From positions 1-52,750 of IMG/VR virus record IMGVR_UViG_3300032308_001864: DNA of 52,750 nucleotides; one strand, given 5' to 3'. The stretch is from a virus. The translations under genes and the position numbers were made by a program. The notes under the pieces are model-generated. The model had not been told where the DNA came from. It saw only the letters and a program-made list of their open reading frames with translations, and searched no databases. Position 1 is the stretch's first letter, and the number at the start of each line of letters is the position of its first letter. Shown here piece after piece: positions 25,915 to 32,933 of the stretch.

Positions 25915-26760
25915 TTATGCTTTTTTATTTATTTTCCCAACTAAAATATTTTCATCCGAATCTAATTCTCCATTTAAATACATAACATTCATTTGTTGCT
26001 TATAAATCGTTTTTAAAGCCTTTACAATTTTTGTAATGTACGGGGTTGGTTGACCAGTTATCTCTCTTATAAAGAGATAAAAATGTTGTTTATTATATAT
26101 TTCTAAGCTTTCTCTTCTTTTGAATATTTCTAGTATAGCAAACACTATATCCTGGTCTTTTACATCCGGAAAATATTTATCTATATTTTTTTGAATATGT
26201 CTTATAAACGATTCTATAAAATAATATAATTTTTCATCACTTTCCGATAAAGACGAAGCAAAAGAAATTTTAGAATCATCTCCATAGTATTCATTATTCC
26301 ATACTATCTTTTCTTCATCTACATCTTCTAGATCTGCTTTACTTTTTAATTTTTTATAATTGTTTATATTATAAACTATTAAATATCTTTTAGCAATGGT
26401 GCCAAAAAAAGAATATGCTTTACCCAAATTTTGGTCATAACGATGTAATTTTTCTATTAAAAAAGTTACAACTTCATGTTTTAAATCTTCTATATTATCT
26501 AAATCGGTATAATAAAACTTAAAAGTATGTATTATATTTTCAGCTAATTTATTAAAACTTTTATCTATGTATTTATTGTACAATTTATTTCGTTCAATTT
26601 GATTGACCGATTTTAAATATTCTACAATAGCATCCTCAGTTTCTTTATTAAAATAATCTAAAGATTTTTTTTGTTTTCTTTTTCTAAGTTTACCCGATTT
26701 AGTGTAAATAGTTAAATCCAGTTTTTCTTCTTTTGTTTTTTGCATTACTGATATTTTCAT
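25915..26760 (-). CDS. RNA polymerase sigma factor for late genes, T4 gp55-like
   Basis: This 281-residue sigma-70-family protein probably redirects host RNA polymerase to phage late promoters. The region-2-like core is KLAENIIHTFKFYY, then EDLKHEVVTFLIEKLHRYD and KAYSFFGTIAKRYLI, the pattern of phage late sigma factors of the gp55 type. A charged N-terminal stretch (GKLRKRKQKKS) precedes it. Region 4 is not obvious, as in gp55. It starts at the ATG overlapping the previous stop (ATGA). It belongs to an operon with a host-type promoter, so it would be made early. The sliding clamp in this window is its likely co-activator by analogy with T4. Confidence 0.8.
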   Translation of the reverse strand: MKISVMQKTKEEKLDLTIYTKSGKLRKRKQKKSLDYFNKETEDAIVEYLKSVNQIERNKLYNKYIDKSFNKLAENIIHTFKFYYTDLDNIEDLKHEVVTFLIEKLHRYDQNLGKAYSFFGTIAKRYLIVYNINNYKKLKSKADLEDVDEEKIVWNNEYYGDDSKISFASSLSESDEKLYYFIESFIRHIQKNIDKYFPDVKDQDIVFAILEIFKRRESLEIYNKQHFYLFIREITGQPTPYITKIVKALKTIYKQQMNVMYLNGELDSDENILVGKINKKA

Positions 26761-27038
26761 TTTTTATAATTCAAAAAATACCCACTTAATATCAGTGATA
26801 TACTTTTTAATTGCTTAAAGAAAAAACCGGTTTCGTCGTCTGATTCAAATGCACCTAGTGTGTCTAGTTGTTTCATTTTTTGTGACGATTCATCTATTAA
26901 TGATTTTAATTTATCATAAAATTCATCTTTATACTTTATATCATCTTCGTATAATTCTACTTTTTTTAGTAGAACATATACTGCTGTTCCTAATGTAGAT
27001 GATGCAACAGCTAAAATAAAAATTATAAAATATAGCAT
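26757..27038 (-). CDS. Small membrane-anchored hypothetical protein
   Basis: This 93-residue protein has an N-terminal transmembrane helix (about residues 2-24), a charged coiled-coil-like middle (KKVELYEDDIKYKDEFYDKL) and a conserved-looking ESDDETGFFFKQLKSI segment. Proteins of this design are common in marine T4-like phages, but the function is not known to me. It overlaps the sigma-factor start by four bases (ATGA). Confidence 0.7.
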   Translation of the reverse strand: MLYFIIFILAVASSTLGTAVYVLLKKVELYEDDIKYKDEFYDKLKSLIDESSQKMKQLDTLGAFESDDETGFFFKQLKSISLILSGYFLNYKK

Positions 27039-27047
27039 TTTTTTAAT

Positions 27048-27653
27048 TTAAAGTGACGCGATTAAATTTGATTGATATATAATATGCGGAATTATACTGT
27101 TTTTATTTGCAAAAGTATAAGTGTAATTCTTATTACTTTCCTCGTATATTTCCAATGAAAGTTTAACTCCTAGAAACTCATTAAATGTCATTTTAATCCC
27201 CATTTGTTGCAATAGATAAATGCTTCTATCAGAAGTTTTCATATATTGACATGAAGGATTAAATTTATAAATTTCTCCTCTGTTTTTAACAAACCAGTCA
27301 TTATCTTGTGGGACAAATAAAGGTTCTGTAAAAGATCCGAATTTACCCAAATTAAAGTGCATAGCAGTAAAAACTAATTCTTCTTCACTATGTGTCATTT
27401 TATAGCCACTATTAGCAAAAACTTTATTCATTTCTAATGCAGCATTAACAACCTTGTTAGTATATTCTATGTATCCCCCTGGATACGCTCCCTTATACTC
27501 GTTAGATGTCGCATTAGGTAAATCTATAAATCTTTCTTCGAATTTAGTATAAAAATACTGAAGTACTTCTTTTCTTTTTAAATTCGAATTATATTTTTCT
27601 ATATTAGAAAGAAAGGTCTCCCAATTTTCTAAAATTTTTTCTCCTGTTATCAT
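27048..27653 (-). CDS. HD-domain family protein with lost metal ligands
   Basis: This 201-residue protein follows the HD-phosphohydrolase-like family of T4-like marine phages: AYPGGYIEYTNKVV, HSEEELVFTAMHFNLGKFG and SDRSIYLLQQMGIKM. The metal-binding positions are changed. The first His (normally PGG.v.H) is Tyr, the His-Asp pair before LGK is Phe-Asn, and the later HDG is replaced by SLE. The fold is probably kept but hydrolysis is unlikely, so it may act as a binding or scaffold protein. Comparison is from memory of the family, so the exact alignment should be checked. Confidence 0.7.
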   Translation of the reverse strand: MITGEKILENWETFLSNIEKYNSNLKRKEVLQYFYTKFEERFIDLPNATSNEYKGAYPGGYIEYTNKVVNAALEMNKVFANSGYKMTHSEEELVFTAMHFNLGKFGSFTEPLFVPQDNDWFVKNRGEIYKFNPSCQYMKTSDRSIYLLQQMGIKMTFNEFLGVKLSLEIYEESNKNYTYTFANKNSIIPHIIYQSNLIASL

Positions 27654-27658
27654 TGTTA

Positions 27659-27847
27659 TTAATATCTATTTAGATAAAAGTCTTCCTCAACATCAACCGC
27701 TTCTTCTAGCTCTTTCAGAGCTATTTTCATATTTTCAAGTAAGATAGTTGCTTGATCATAATTTCTAGTATTAAAAAAATAATTCATAGATATAACCATG
27801 TTTTGAACTTTCTCTAATTTGTTTAAAACCCCTTTTTTATTTTTCAT
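27659..27847 (-). CDS. Small helical hypothetical protein
   Basis: This 62-residue, mostly helical protein begins MKNKKGVLNKLEKVQNMVIS. It has an amphipathic helix LLENMKIALKELEEAV that could form a coiled coil. It is the first gene after the promoter at 27864-27895 and lies 5 bp upstream of the HD-like gene. Function unknown. Confidence 0.6.
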   Translation of the reverse strand: MKNKKGVLNKLEKVQNMVISMNYFFNTRNYDQATILLENMKIALKELEEAVDVEEDFYLNRY

Positions 27848-27863
27848 ATTTTAATATTTTACA

Positions 27864-27895
27864 CAAAGATAGTATATTTTTTTACATTTACCAAA
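27864..27895 (-). promoter_or_regulatory. Bacteroidetes-type promoter upstream of the sigma-factor operon
   Basis: On the minus strand TTTG (27895-27892), exactly 20 bp, then TATCTTTG (27871-27864): a full match. It would drive the operon holding the HD-like protein and the late sigma factor, and possibly the tail genes further downstream. Confidence 0.85.
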
Positions 27896-27896
27896 T

Positions 27897-28499
27897 TTAT
27901 TTTTCACCTTTTATTTCTAGTAATTCCTCGTACTCATCCATATTCCTGTATAATAAATCTCTATATCTCCAGTAAAATTTATCTAATAGCTTTTTTTGAT
28001 ACCTGGGAAATAGTAATTCTTTATGTAAGAATGGTGCTTCTTTGATGATATTAGCCGGAGTATTCCTATCATCTATTTCTATAAGTCCCGCGTAAGCGGG
28101 TATTACATGTGAAGTTAATAATCCTTTTGGTACAGCATACCAAAATTTATTTGGTTTTTTATAGCAATTTTCCGTATCATTGCTTTCTAACAGAATATGT
28201 TTATCTTTTTTGTTAAAATCATCTTTAAAATCACTTTTACTAACTTTAATCTCAAATTCATATACATATCCTGCATCAGATAAAGAGAAAAAATCTGACT
28301 CCCAATCAAATATATATGCATTATTAATTAAATATTTATGATTTACATATTTTAAAGATAATGAATATATTATATCTTTAGAAGATATCTCACCATAATT
28401 CTTAGCTGAGGATATATTCTTAATAGATTTAATTTTTCTATGTGTTGGTTTAACTAATTCAGTTTTATTTAAGTTACTAAAATCTATAAGTTTACTCAT
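27897..28499 (-). CDS. PD-(D/E)XK nuclease-like protein (MmcB-type)
   Basis: This 200-residue protein has a nuclease-like core. AYIFDWESDFFSLSDAGYVY is followed by EFEIKVSKSDFKDDF, giving the E...ExK arrangement of PD-(D/E)XK folds. PNKFWYAVPKGLL and VIPAYAGLIEIDD follow, as in MmcB-like DNA repair proteins. A basic linker (RKIKSIKN) lies near the N-terminus. It is the first minus-strand gene after the divergent control region; no promoter consensus was seen upstream on that strand. Confidence 0.6.
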   Translation of the reverse strand: MSKLIDFSNLNKTELVKPTHRKIKSIKNISSAKNYGEISSKDIIYSLSLKYVNHKYLINNAYIFDWESDFFSLSDAGYVYEFEIKVSKSDFKDDFNKKDKHILLESNDTENCYKKPNKFWYAVPKGLLTSHVIPAYAGLIEIDDRNTPANIIKEAPFLHKELLFPRYQKKLLDKFYWRYRDLLYRNMDEYEELLEIKGEK

Positions 28500-28533
28500 T
28501 TTTGAAAATATTTTTAAAAAATATGAAAATAAA

Positions 28534-28565
28534 TTTGGAATTTGTCTAAAAAGTCATTATATTTG
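28534..28565 (+). promoter_or_regulatory. Bacteroidetes-type promoter for the rightward virion operon
   Basis: TTTG (28534-28537), exactly 20 bp, then TATATTTG (28558-28565): full match to the window's promoter consensus. It fires toward the virion genes and lies 224 bp from the first start codon, leaving an unusually long AT-rich leader. Confidence 0.85.
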
Positions 28566-28566
28566 C

Positions 28567-28581
28567 ATTGTCTCAGACAAT
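28567..28581 (+). promoter_or_regulatory. Palindrome at the transcription start (operator candidate)
   Basis: ATTGTCT-C-AGACAAT is a perfect 7-bp-arm inverted repeat directly after the -7 element, covering the expected start site. This placement suits a repressor operator or a 5' mRNA hairpin. No repressor gene is recognised in the window. Confidence 0.5.
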
Positions 28582-28592
28582 TAATACTATTA

Positions 28593-28607
28593 GCCCCGTA
28601 ACGGGGC
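28593..28607 (+). promoter_or_regulatory. GC-rich stem-loop in the virion-operon leader
   Basis: GCCCCG-TAA-CGGGGC forms a perfect 6-bp GC stem with a 3-nt loop. It stands out in surroundings that are almost pure A/T. No T-run follows, so it is unlikely to be an intrinsic terminator. It may stabilise the leader mRNA or bind a regulator. Confidence 0.5.
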
Positions 28608-28633
28608 AAACTAATAACTAACTAAATACTACT

Positions 28634-28671
28634 AATAACTACTATATAATAACTAAATAACTACTATATAA
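28634..28671. repeat. 16-bp direct repeat in the AT-rich leader
   Basis: AATAACTACTATATAA occurs at 28634-28649 and again at 28656-28671, 22 bp apart (about two helical turns). That spacing is typical of protein-binding iterons, though the low complexity makes chance repeats more likely than usual. Confidence 0.5.
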
Positions 28672-28693
28672 CTATAATATAATAATAATTAAT

Positions 28694-28739
28694 ATATTTA
28701 TATACTATATTTATACTATAATAAATATATATTTATATA
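28694..28739 (+). promoter_or_regulatory. Two ATATTTATATA motifs before the virion operon
   Basis: The element lies at 28694-28704 and 28729-28739, 50-95 bp before the first virion gene. It matches the motif at 42965 and, on the other strand, at 21734 and 25051. Candidate late promoters, but the surroundings are so AT-rich that chance matches are possible. Confidence 0.35.
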
Positions 28740-28788
28740 TATAAAATACTATTTTTAATATATTTATTTTTATATAATAATAATTAAT

Positions 28789-29163
28789 ATGGCGGATTTT
28801 GATCAAATAATTTTTGGTAAAAAAAAATTTAGTGACCTCATAAAAGAGATTTATGACAGGTCAGTTAGTAAAGAATCCCAGATCGGAGATTTAATTATGC
28901 AATTGCAAGGATTAATACAGAATACCAGCGATGCTTTGATGGTAGTGCCACTTATAGCCTCATACATGGACTTAAATCTTAAAAACGATGATTTACTCAT
29001 AAAGATGCTTGGGGTCGTACAAAAGGCTATGGATAGGGGTAAAGAGACAGGTAGCACTATTCTTTCAGAAGAAGAAAAGCAACAATTGATAGATATAGCT
29101 AAAGAGTACGGTGGAACCGAAGGTCAGATTTTAACTAAAAAAGACTTACCCAACTCAAAATAA
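28789..29163 (+). CDS. Hypothetical virion-operon protein
   Basis: This 124-residue, mostly helical protein (MADFDQIIFGKKKFSDLIKE) is the first gene of the rightward operon. It ends directly at the next gene's ATG. No membrane segment is present. Proteins with this start and position occur beside baseplate genes in marine T4-like phages, so a minor virion or assembly role is plausible. Confidence 0.7.
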   Translation: MADFDQIIFGKKKFSDLIKEIYDRSVSKESQIGDLIMQLQGLIQNTSDALMVVPLIASYMDLNLKNDDLLIKMLGVVQKAMDRGKETGSTILSEEEKQQLIDIAKEYGGTEGQILTKKDLPNSK

Positions 29164-30714
29164 ATGAAAAACGGAACAGCGGCTTTAGGGGAATCCATAT
29201 CATCGGCTGCTAGGATGGAATATGGAATAGCAGGTTCTGTTTACGGCAAAAGTAAAGCCGGTGAACAAGATTTTGTCTGCAGAGTAGAATTTGTTTTATA
29301 TGATGATTCTGACAAAATTAAATATCAGAAATATTTAGGGGTAATTGGAACTATTGAATGTCGACCTGTTATAGATGATAACTTGTCTGCCGACAGTCCA
29401 ATTGTGGCTTTTCCAATAGATAGTAATATAAAAAAATTACCATTAATAAATGAATTAGTCTTAGTTAGAGCAGCTTCAAATATGAAGACTCAGGATCCCG
29501 ATGAAAACTATAATGCTTCTCATTACTACATCAATATAATTGGAACTTGGTTTTCTCCTGAACATAATGCCACCCCCGATGCGGGATTTTTCAAAGATAA
29601 AAGTAAATCTGTTACAGGTGATAGATTTAAAGATACTGGGCTTATTAGACCCTTAATACATAATCCCGGAGATATAACATTTGAAGGCAGATTTGGAAAT
29701 ACTATACGACTTGGCGGTTCAAATAAAACTTCTATTAAAAATCCTTTAACAGGAGAAGATAATAAACCAGTTATTTTAATTAAAAATGGTCAAAATGTCA
29801 ACTTAAAGAAAGAGTTGAATAAGGCTATATATGAAGATATAAATAACGATGGTTCTTCTTTTTATATGCTGTCTGGACAGAATAACCCACTAGTTTTAGG
29901 AAATTATAATTTTGAATCATACGGTCAAAAAGTTGAATCAACTAAAAGGAATATGGTTGAAATAGATAATGTTGTAAATAATACTCCTAGCACATCGTTA
30001 AAACAAAACGAAACCGCTCCCGTAAAAGAGGAGAAATATACTGAAAAGAAAGTTATAACAAGTGGAACCGAGAATAAAGACAAAAATAAATTATCAGACG
30101 AACTGGCTACTATTCCTGATACTGAAGGGGAAATGGACGAATTTGTTACTATGACCTCCGATTTAGAAGATGTGATAGATCTTAATCAAAGTATATCAGA
30201 AGTTTATGAGGACGCAAATTCTCCTACTATTACAATCGGTATAAATTTTGCATTAAATGTAAAACATATAATTCAAAATACACCATGGAAATGCTTCCTA
30301 GCCAGTACAGAAATGGTCATGAAATATTATAATATAACAACTGAGGCCACTCAAAACACTATTCCTAAAAAATATTTAGATTCTAGTAACAATTTTAATT
30401 CAAGTGCTTTTTATAGTGCAAAAGGATTCAATATAACTAAAGTGAATATCTCAGGAGGAGTAGAAGGATATGCTAAAATAATTCAAGTATTTAAAGAACA
30501 AACTCCTAGAATTCCTATAATTTTATACCGTAAGCCAACCAATTTAAGCATAACTGACCCTAACCGAGGTCACTTTGTCGTAGTGGTGGGAATTACAGAC
30601 AGTAATCGTATAATAGTAAATGACCCTGGTAGGAGAGATGGATATAGAGTTATTTTAAGAGAAGAACAACTAAGAACTTTCGGTGGAAGTTTACGTATAC
30701 CAAAAAAATATTGA
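29164..30714 (+). CDS. Baseplate spike-associated protein with C39-like cysteine peptidase domain
   Basis: This 516-residue protein has two parts. Residues about 20-250 resemble a gp5-type OB-fold/spike-base region (GVIGTIECRPVIDDN, ELVLVRAAS, FEGRFGNTIRLGGS). A linker rich in Lys, Glu and Thr (about 255-350) leads to a papain-like C39 peptidase domain (about 365-510). Its catalytic set is complete: Gln371, Cys377 (NTPWKCFLAS), His470 (RGHFVVVVG) and Asp487 (NDPG). T4 gp5 carries a lysozyme domain at the spike instead. The enzyme could cut peptidoglycan cross-links or host surface proteins on entry, or process a virion protein. Confidence 0.8.
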   Translation: MKNGTAALGESISSAARMEYGIAGSVYGKSKAGEQDFVCRVEFVLYDDSDKIKYQKYLGVIGTIECRPVIDDNLSADSPIVAFPIDSNIKKLPLINELVLVRAASNMKTQDPDENYNASHYYINIIGTWFSPEHNATPDAGFFKDKSKSVTGDRFKDTGLIRPLIHNPGDITFEGRFGNTIRLGGSNKTSIKNPLTGEDNKPVILIKNGQNVNLKKELNKAIYEDINNDGSSFYMLSGQNNPLVLGNYNFESYGQKVESTKRNMVEIDNVVNNTPSTSLKQNETAPVKEEKYTEKKVITSGTENKDKNKLSDELATIPDTEGEMDEFVTMTSDLEDVIDLNQSISEVYEDANSPTITIGINFALNVKHIIQNTPWKCFLASTEMVMKYYNITTEATQNTIPKKYLDSSNNFNSSAFYSAKGFNITKVNISGGVEGYAKIIQVFKEQTPRIPIILYRKPTNLSITDPNRGHFVVVVGITDSNRIIVNDPGRRDGYRVILREEQLRTFGGSLRIPKKY

Positions 30715-30716
30715 TA

Positions 30717-31172
30717 ATGGCATTCCAGGATATAAATACATTTAAAGGTGATAGTGTCATATTGAATACAGACAGAATTATATTCAATACTAAAAAAGAT
30801 AATATTTTTCTTTTATCTAAGAAAGACGTTGTTATATCAGCTTATGGTGATGTACATATAAATGTGGGGCCTGAAAATTATACTAAAAAAGATAAATTTT
30901 TTATTGTAAATTCTCCAATAATACAATTAGGACTAAGTTCTAAAGGAGAATTAGAGCCAATAGCAAAAGGAGCACAAGCAGAAAAAATTTTAAATAAAAT
31001 GATTACTGCGTTAGATTCTTTTTCAATAGCATTGAAAACAGCTACGGGCGCAGGAGCCGGAGTAGTAAATTTAATACAGATTAATGCAGCAGCTGATAAA
31101 TTATCGTCTGATTTGAAATTTATACAAAAAAATATAGAAAAAATAAAATCTGAAACAACTTATAGTATATGA
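30717..31172 (+). CDS. Baseplate spike/puncturing-type protein
   Basis: This 151-residue protein starts at ATG 30717 (MAFQDINTFKGDSVI), just after the previous stop; an in-frame TTG at 30711 is inside that gene. Repeating short beta units (DSVILNTDRIIFNTKKDN, VVISAYGDVHINVG) suggest a beta-helix like the tip of gp5/gpV spikes. A helical C-terminus follows. It may complete the spike of the preceding protein. Confidence 0.6.
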   Translation: MAFQDINTFKGDSVILNTDRIIFNTKKDNIFLLSKKDVVISAYGDVHINVGPENYTKKDKFFIVNSPIIQLGLSSKGELEPIAKGAQAEKILNKMITALDSFSIALKTATGAGAGVVNLIQINAAADKLSSDLKFIQKNIEKIKSETTYSI

Positions 31173-32062
31173 CAAATTTAGATGTAAATAGCATAAACGG
31201 TATAAAAAACACAATTTCTTCAAATCTTAACATAGAACAAAAGATAGAAGAGAATGTGACTTCTGCTATTAGTGATCCTATAGGAGCTTCAATAAAAAAA
31301 ATATTATTTAAATCAAACTCTTTAATAAACACAGTAGCAGATAAAATTGAAAATCTAAACGGAGATTTTATAAAAATGTCTGATAATAAATCTAAAGTGT
31401 TATTAGAAGGAACAAACATAGTAATAAAAACTACTTACGATAATATTGAAAAAGCTGCACAAATCCAAGAAAATATACAAAATAAAATAAATTCGATAAC
31501 AAACACTATAAATATTTTAAGCACAACCATAGAAACTCTTTCAGCTATAGCTACAACCGCAACAATCTTACTTAAAGTTTTATCTGTGCAAGAAACAATA
31601 TTATCACTTAATCCTGTTTCGGGTCCGATGTTTACAGTATTCAAAAAAGCAATTAAAATAGTTTTTTTAAAAGAAATATTAACTCAGAACTTAAAAGTAT
31701 TACAATCTTCTTTATTACAAAATAAGAAACTTTTAGAATTGTTAAAAAACCGGTTTAATGGGCTCAAGGTTCAAGTTAAAATTGACGACAACAATAATAA
31801 CATAACTTCAAATAAAGCGCAAGAAATGGTCGTGTATGACCTTCTTGGGGGTCAAAATGTTAATAACACATCAGAGGAGTATTTAAGTACTAATGGTAAT
31901 ACGTATATATTAAAAATAGAAAAATATGGAGAAAAAATGCTCATTGGTAAAGCGTATGATAAATTTTCCGGCCTGTTGTTTCAACAAACCGCACCGAGTT
32001 TTGTATCCTCGGCAGAAGAATTAAATCAAGAATTAAAACAAATATTAAACGACACTGTATAA
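31169..32062 (+). CDS. Hypothetical structural protein, helical
   Basis: This 297-residue protein overlaps the previous stop (ATGA). It is largely helical with many Ile/Asn/Thr repeats and a hydrophobic central stretch (IETLSAIATTATILLKVLSV, about 125-145). The C-terminal 80 residues are beta-rich. Not recognised; position between spike and gp25 genes suggests a baseplate component. Confidence 0.6.
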   Translation: MTNLDVNSINGIKNTISSNLNIEQKIEENVTSAISDPIGASIKKILFKSNSLINTVADKIENLNGDFIKMSDNKSKVLLEGTNIVIKTTYDNIEKAAQIQENIQNKINSITNTINILSTTIETLSAIATTATILLKVLSVQETILSLNPVSGPMFTVFKKAIKIVFLKEILTQNLKVLQSSLLQNKKLLELLKNRFNGLKVQVKIDDNNNNITSNKAQEMVVYDLLGGQNVNNTSEEYLSTNGNTYILKIEKYGEKMLIGKAYDKFSGLLFQQTAPSFVSSAEELNQELKQILNDTV

Positions 32063-32075
32063 TTTTATAACTTCA

Positions 32076-32086
32076 AATATTTATAT
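32076..32086 (+). promoter_or_regulatory. AATATTTATAT motif before the gp25-containing gene group
   Basis: AAATATTTATATTATATG runs into the start codon at 32090, in one of the few gaps of the virion operon (27 bp). Weak member of the recurring AT-rich element. Confidence 0.25.
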
Positions 32087-32089
32087 TAT

Positions 32090-32533
32090 ATGACAAAAGA
32101 CGACATCATTTTGATTAAAGAGCTGATTAAAGAATCAGTTAGATCCGTAATTAGAGAGGAAATCGAAGCTACGAACAGAAAAGACTTTAAAGATGTTAAG
32201 CTACTTTTAGCTAAAATCATTAAAGAAAACGCTGCTTATAAAGACAGTACTATAGTAGAAAGCAGACACAATAGTTACCGACAAATGGGGGAAAGACCCG
32301 CTGCGGAAGATAATTTCAAGAAAAGAGAAAGATTGAAATCTATGTTCGGAAAAGATAATAGTGACATGATAAACGAGTCTATGCGTTTCCCTATTGCTCC
32401 TATACCAAACATAAGTCAAGAACATGCAACGAATATATCTTTAAATGGAACGCTTCCTGACATCGACGCCCCAATTCCGTTTATAGATAAAAATTCTATT
32501 GCTTGGAAAGCAATGCAGGAAAAAATATCATAA
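32090..32533 (+). CDS. Hypothetical protein upstream of gp25
   Basis: This 147-residue protein begins with a charged helix (MTKDDIILIKELIKESVRSV) and ends in a Pro/Ile-rich segment (RFPIAPIPNISQ). It ends one base before the gp25 start. Not recognised; a baseplate assembly role is inferred only from position. Confidence 0.65.
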   Translation: MTKDDIILIKELIKESVRSVIREEIEATNRKDFKDVKLLLAKIIKENAAYKDSTIVESRHNSYRQMGERPAAEDNFKKRERLKSMFGKDNSDMINESMRFPIAPIPNISQEHATNISLNGTLPDIDAPIPFIDKNSIAWKAMQEKIS

Positions 32534-32534
32534 G

Positions 32535-32933
32535 ATGCCAATAAAAAGAGAAGAATATAATATACTTAGACAAGATATATATAAAAATGTTGGAATAGGT
32601 ATTGAAATACCTTTTTCAGAAGATACCGTTTTTAAAACCACATATTCTTCAAAAGATCAAATTAAAAGTAATCTCATCAATTATTTGTTATCAAATGTTG
32701 GTGAGAGACCTTTTAGTTCATTTGGCGCTAATCTACGGCAGTACATTTTTGAACAGATGGTAGATGAAGAAAGACTTTCTGAAATATTGATTGAAAAAAT
32801 ATATCTATATGTTCCTAATATAACAGTGAACAAAGTAGACGTTTCTAAAATAGAAGAAGATAATTCTTTGGCTATACAGATTTACTATTCTTATAATAAC
32901 ACTAACGATAAAATAGCAATAAAAATAGCATAA
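32535..32933 (+). CDS. Baseplate wedge protein, gp25-like
   Basis: This 132-residue protein starts at ATG 32535; a TTG-initiated longer form would lie inside the previous gene. The family signature is clear: GIGIEIPFS, then FKTTYSSKDQIKSNLINYLL and VGERPFSSFGANLRQYIFE. gp25 nucleates sheath assembly on the wedge and works with gp6. Its stop overlaps the gp6 start (TAATG). Confidence 0.93.
   Translation: MPIKREEYNILRQDIYKNVGIGIEIPFSEDTVFKTTYSSKDQIKSNLINYLLSNVGERPFSSFGANLRQYIFEQMVDEERLSEILIEKIYLYVPNITVNKVDVSKIEEDNSLAIQIYYSYNNTNDKIAIKIA

Larger units (their letters stand above)
28608..28788. other. A/T-only control region between divergent operons
   Basis: About 180 bp of nearly pure A/T with only scattered C residues and no reading frame. 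It holds a 16-bp direct repeat (28634-28671) and two ATATTTATATA motifs (28694-28704 and 28729-28739). It may carry late promoters, or act as an easily unwound segment such as a replication origin; both are inference. Confidence 0.5.

Noticed and set aside
28593-28607. Intrinsic terminator in the AT-rich leader
   Set aside because: The GC stem is not followed by a T-run on the plus strand and lies between a promoter and its operon.
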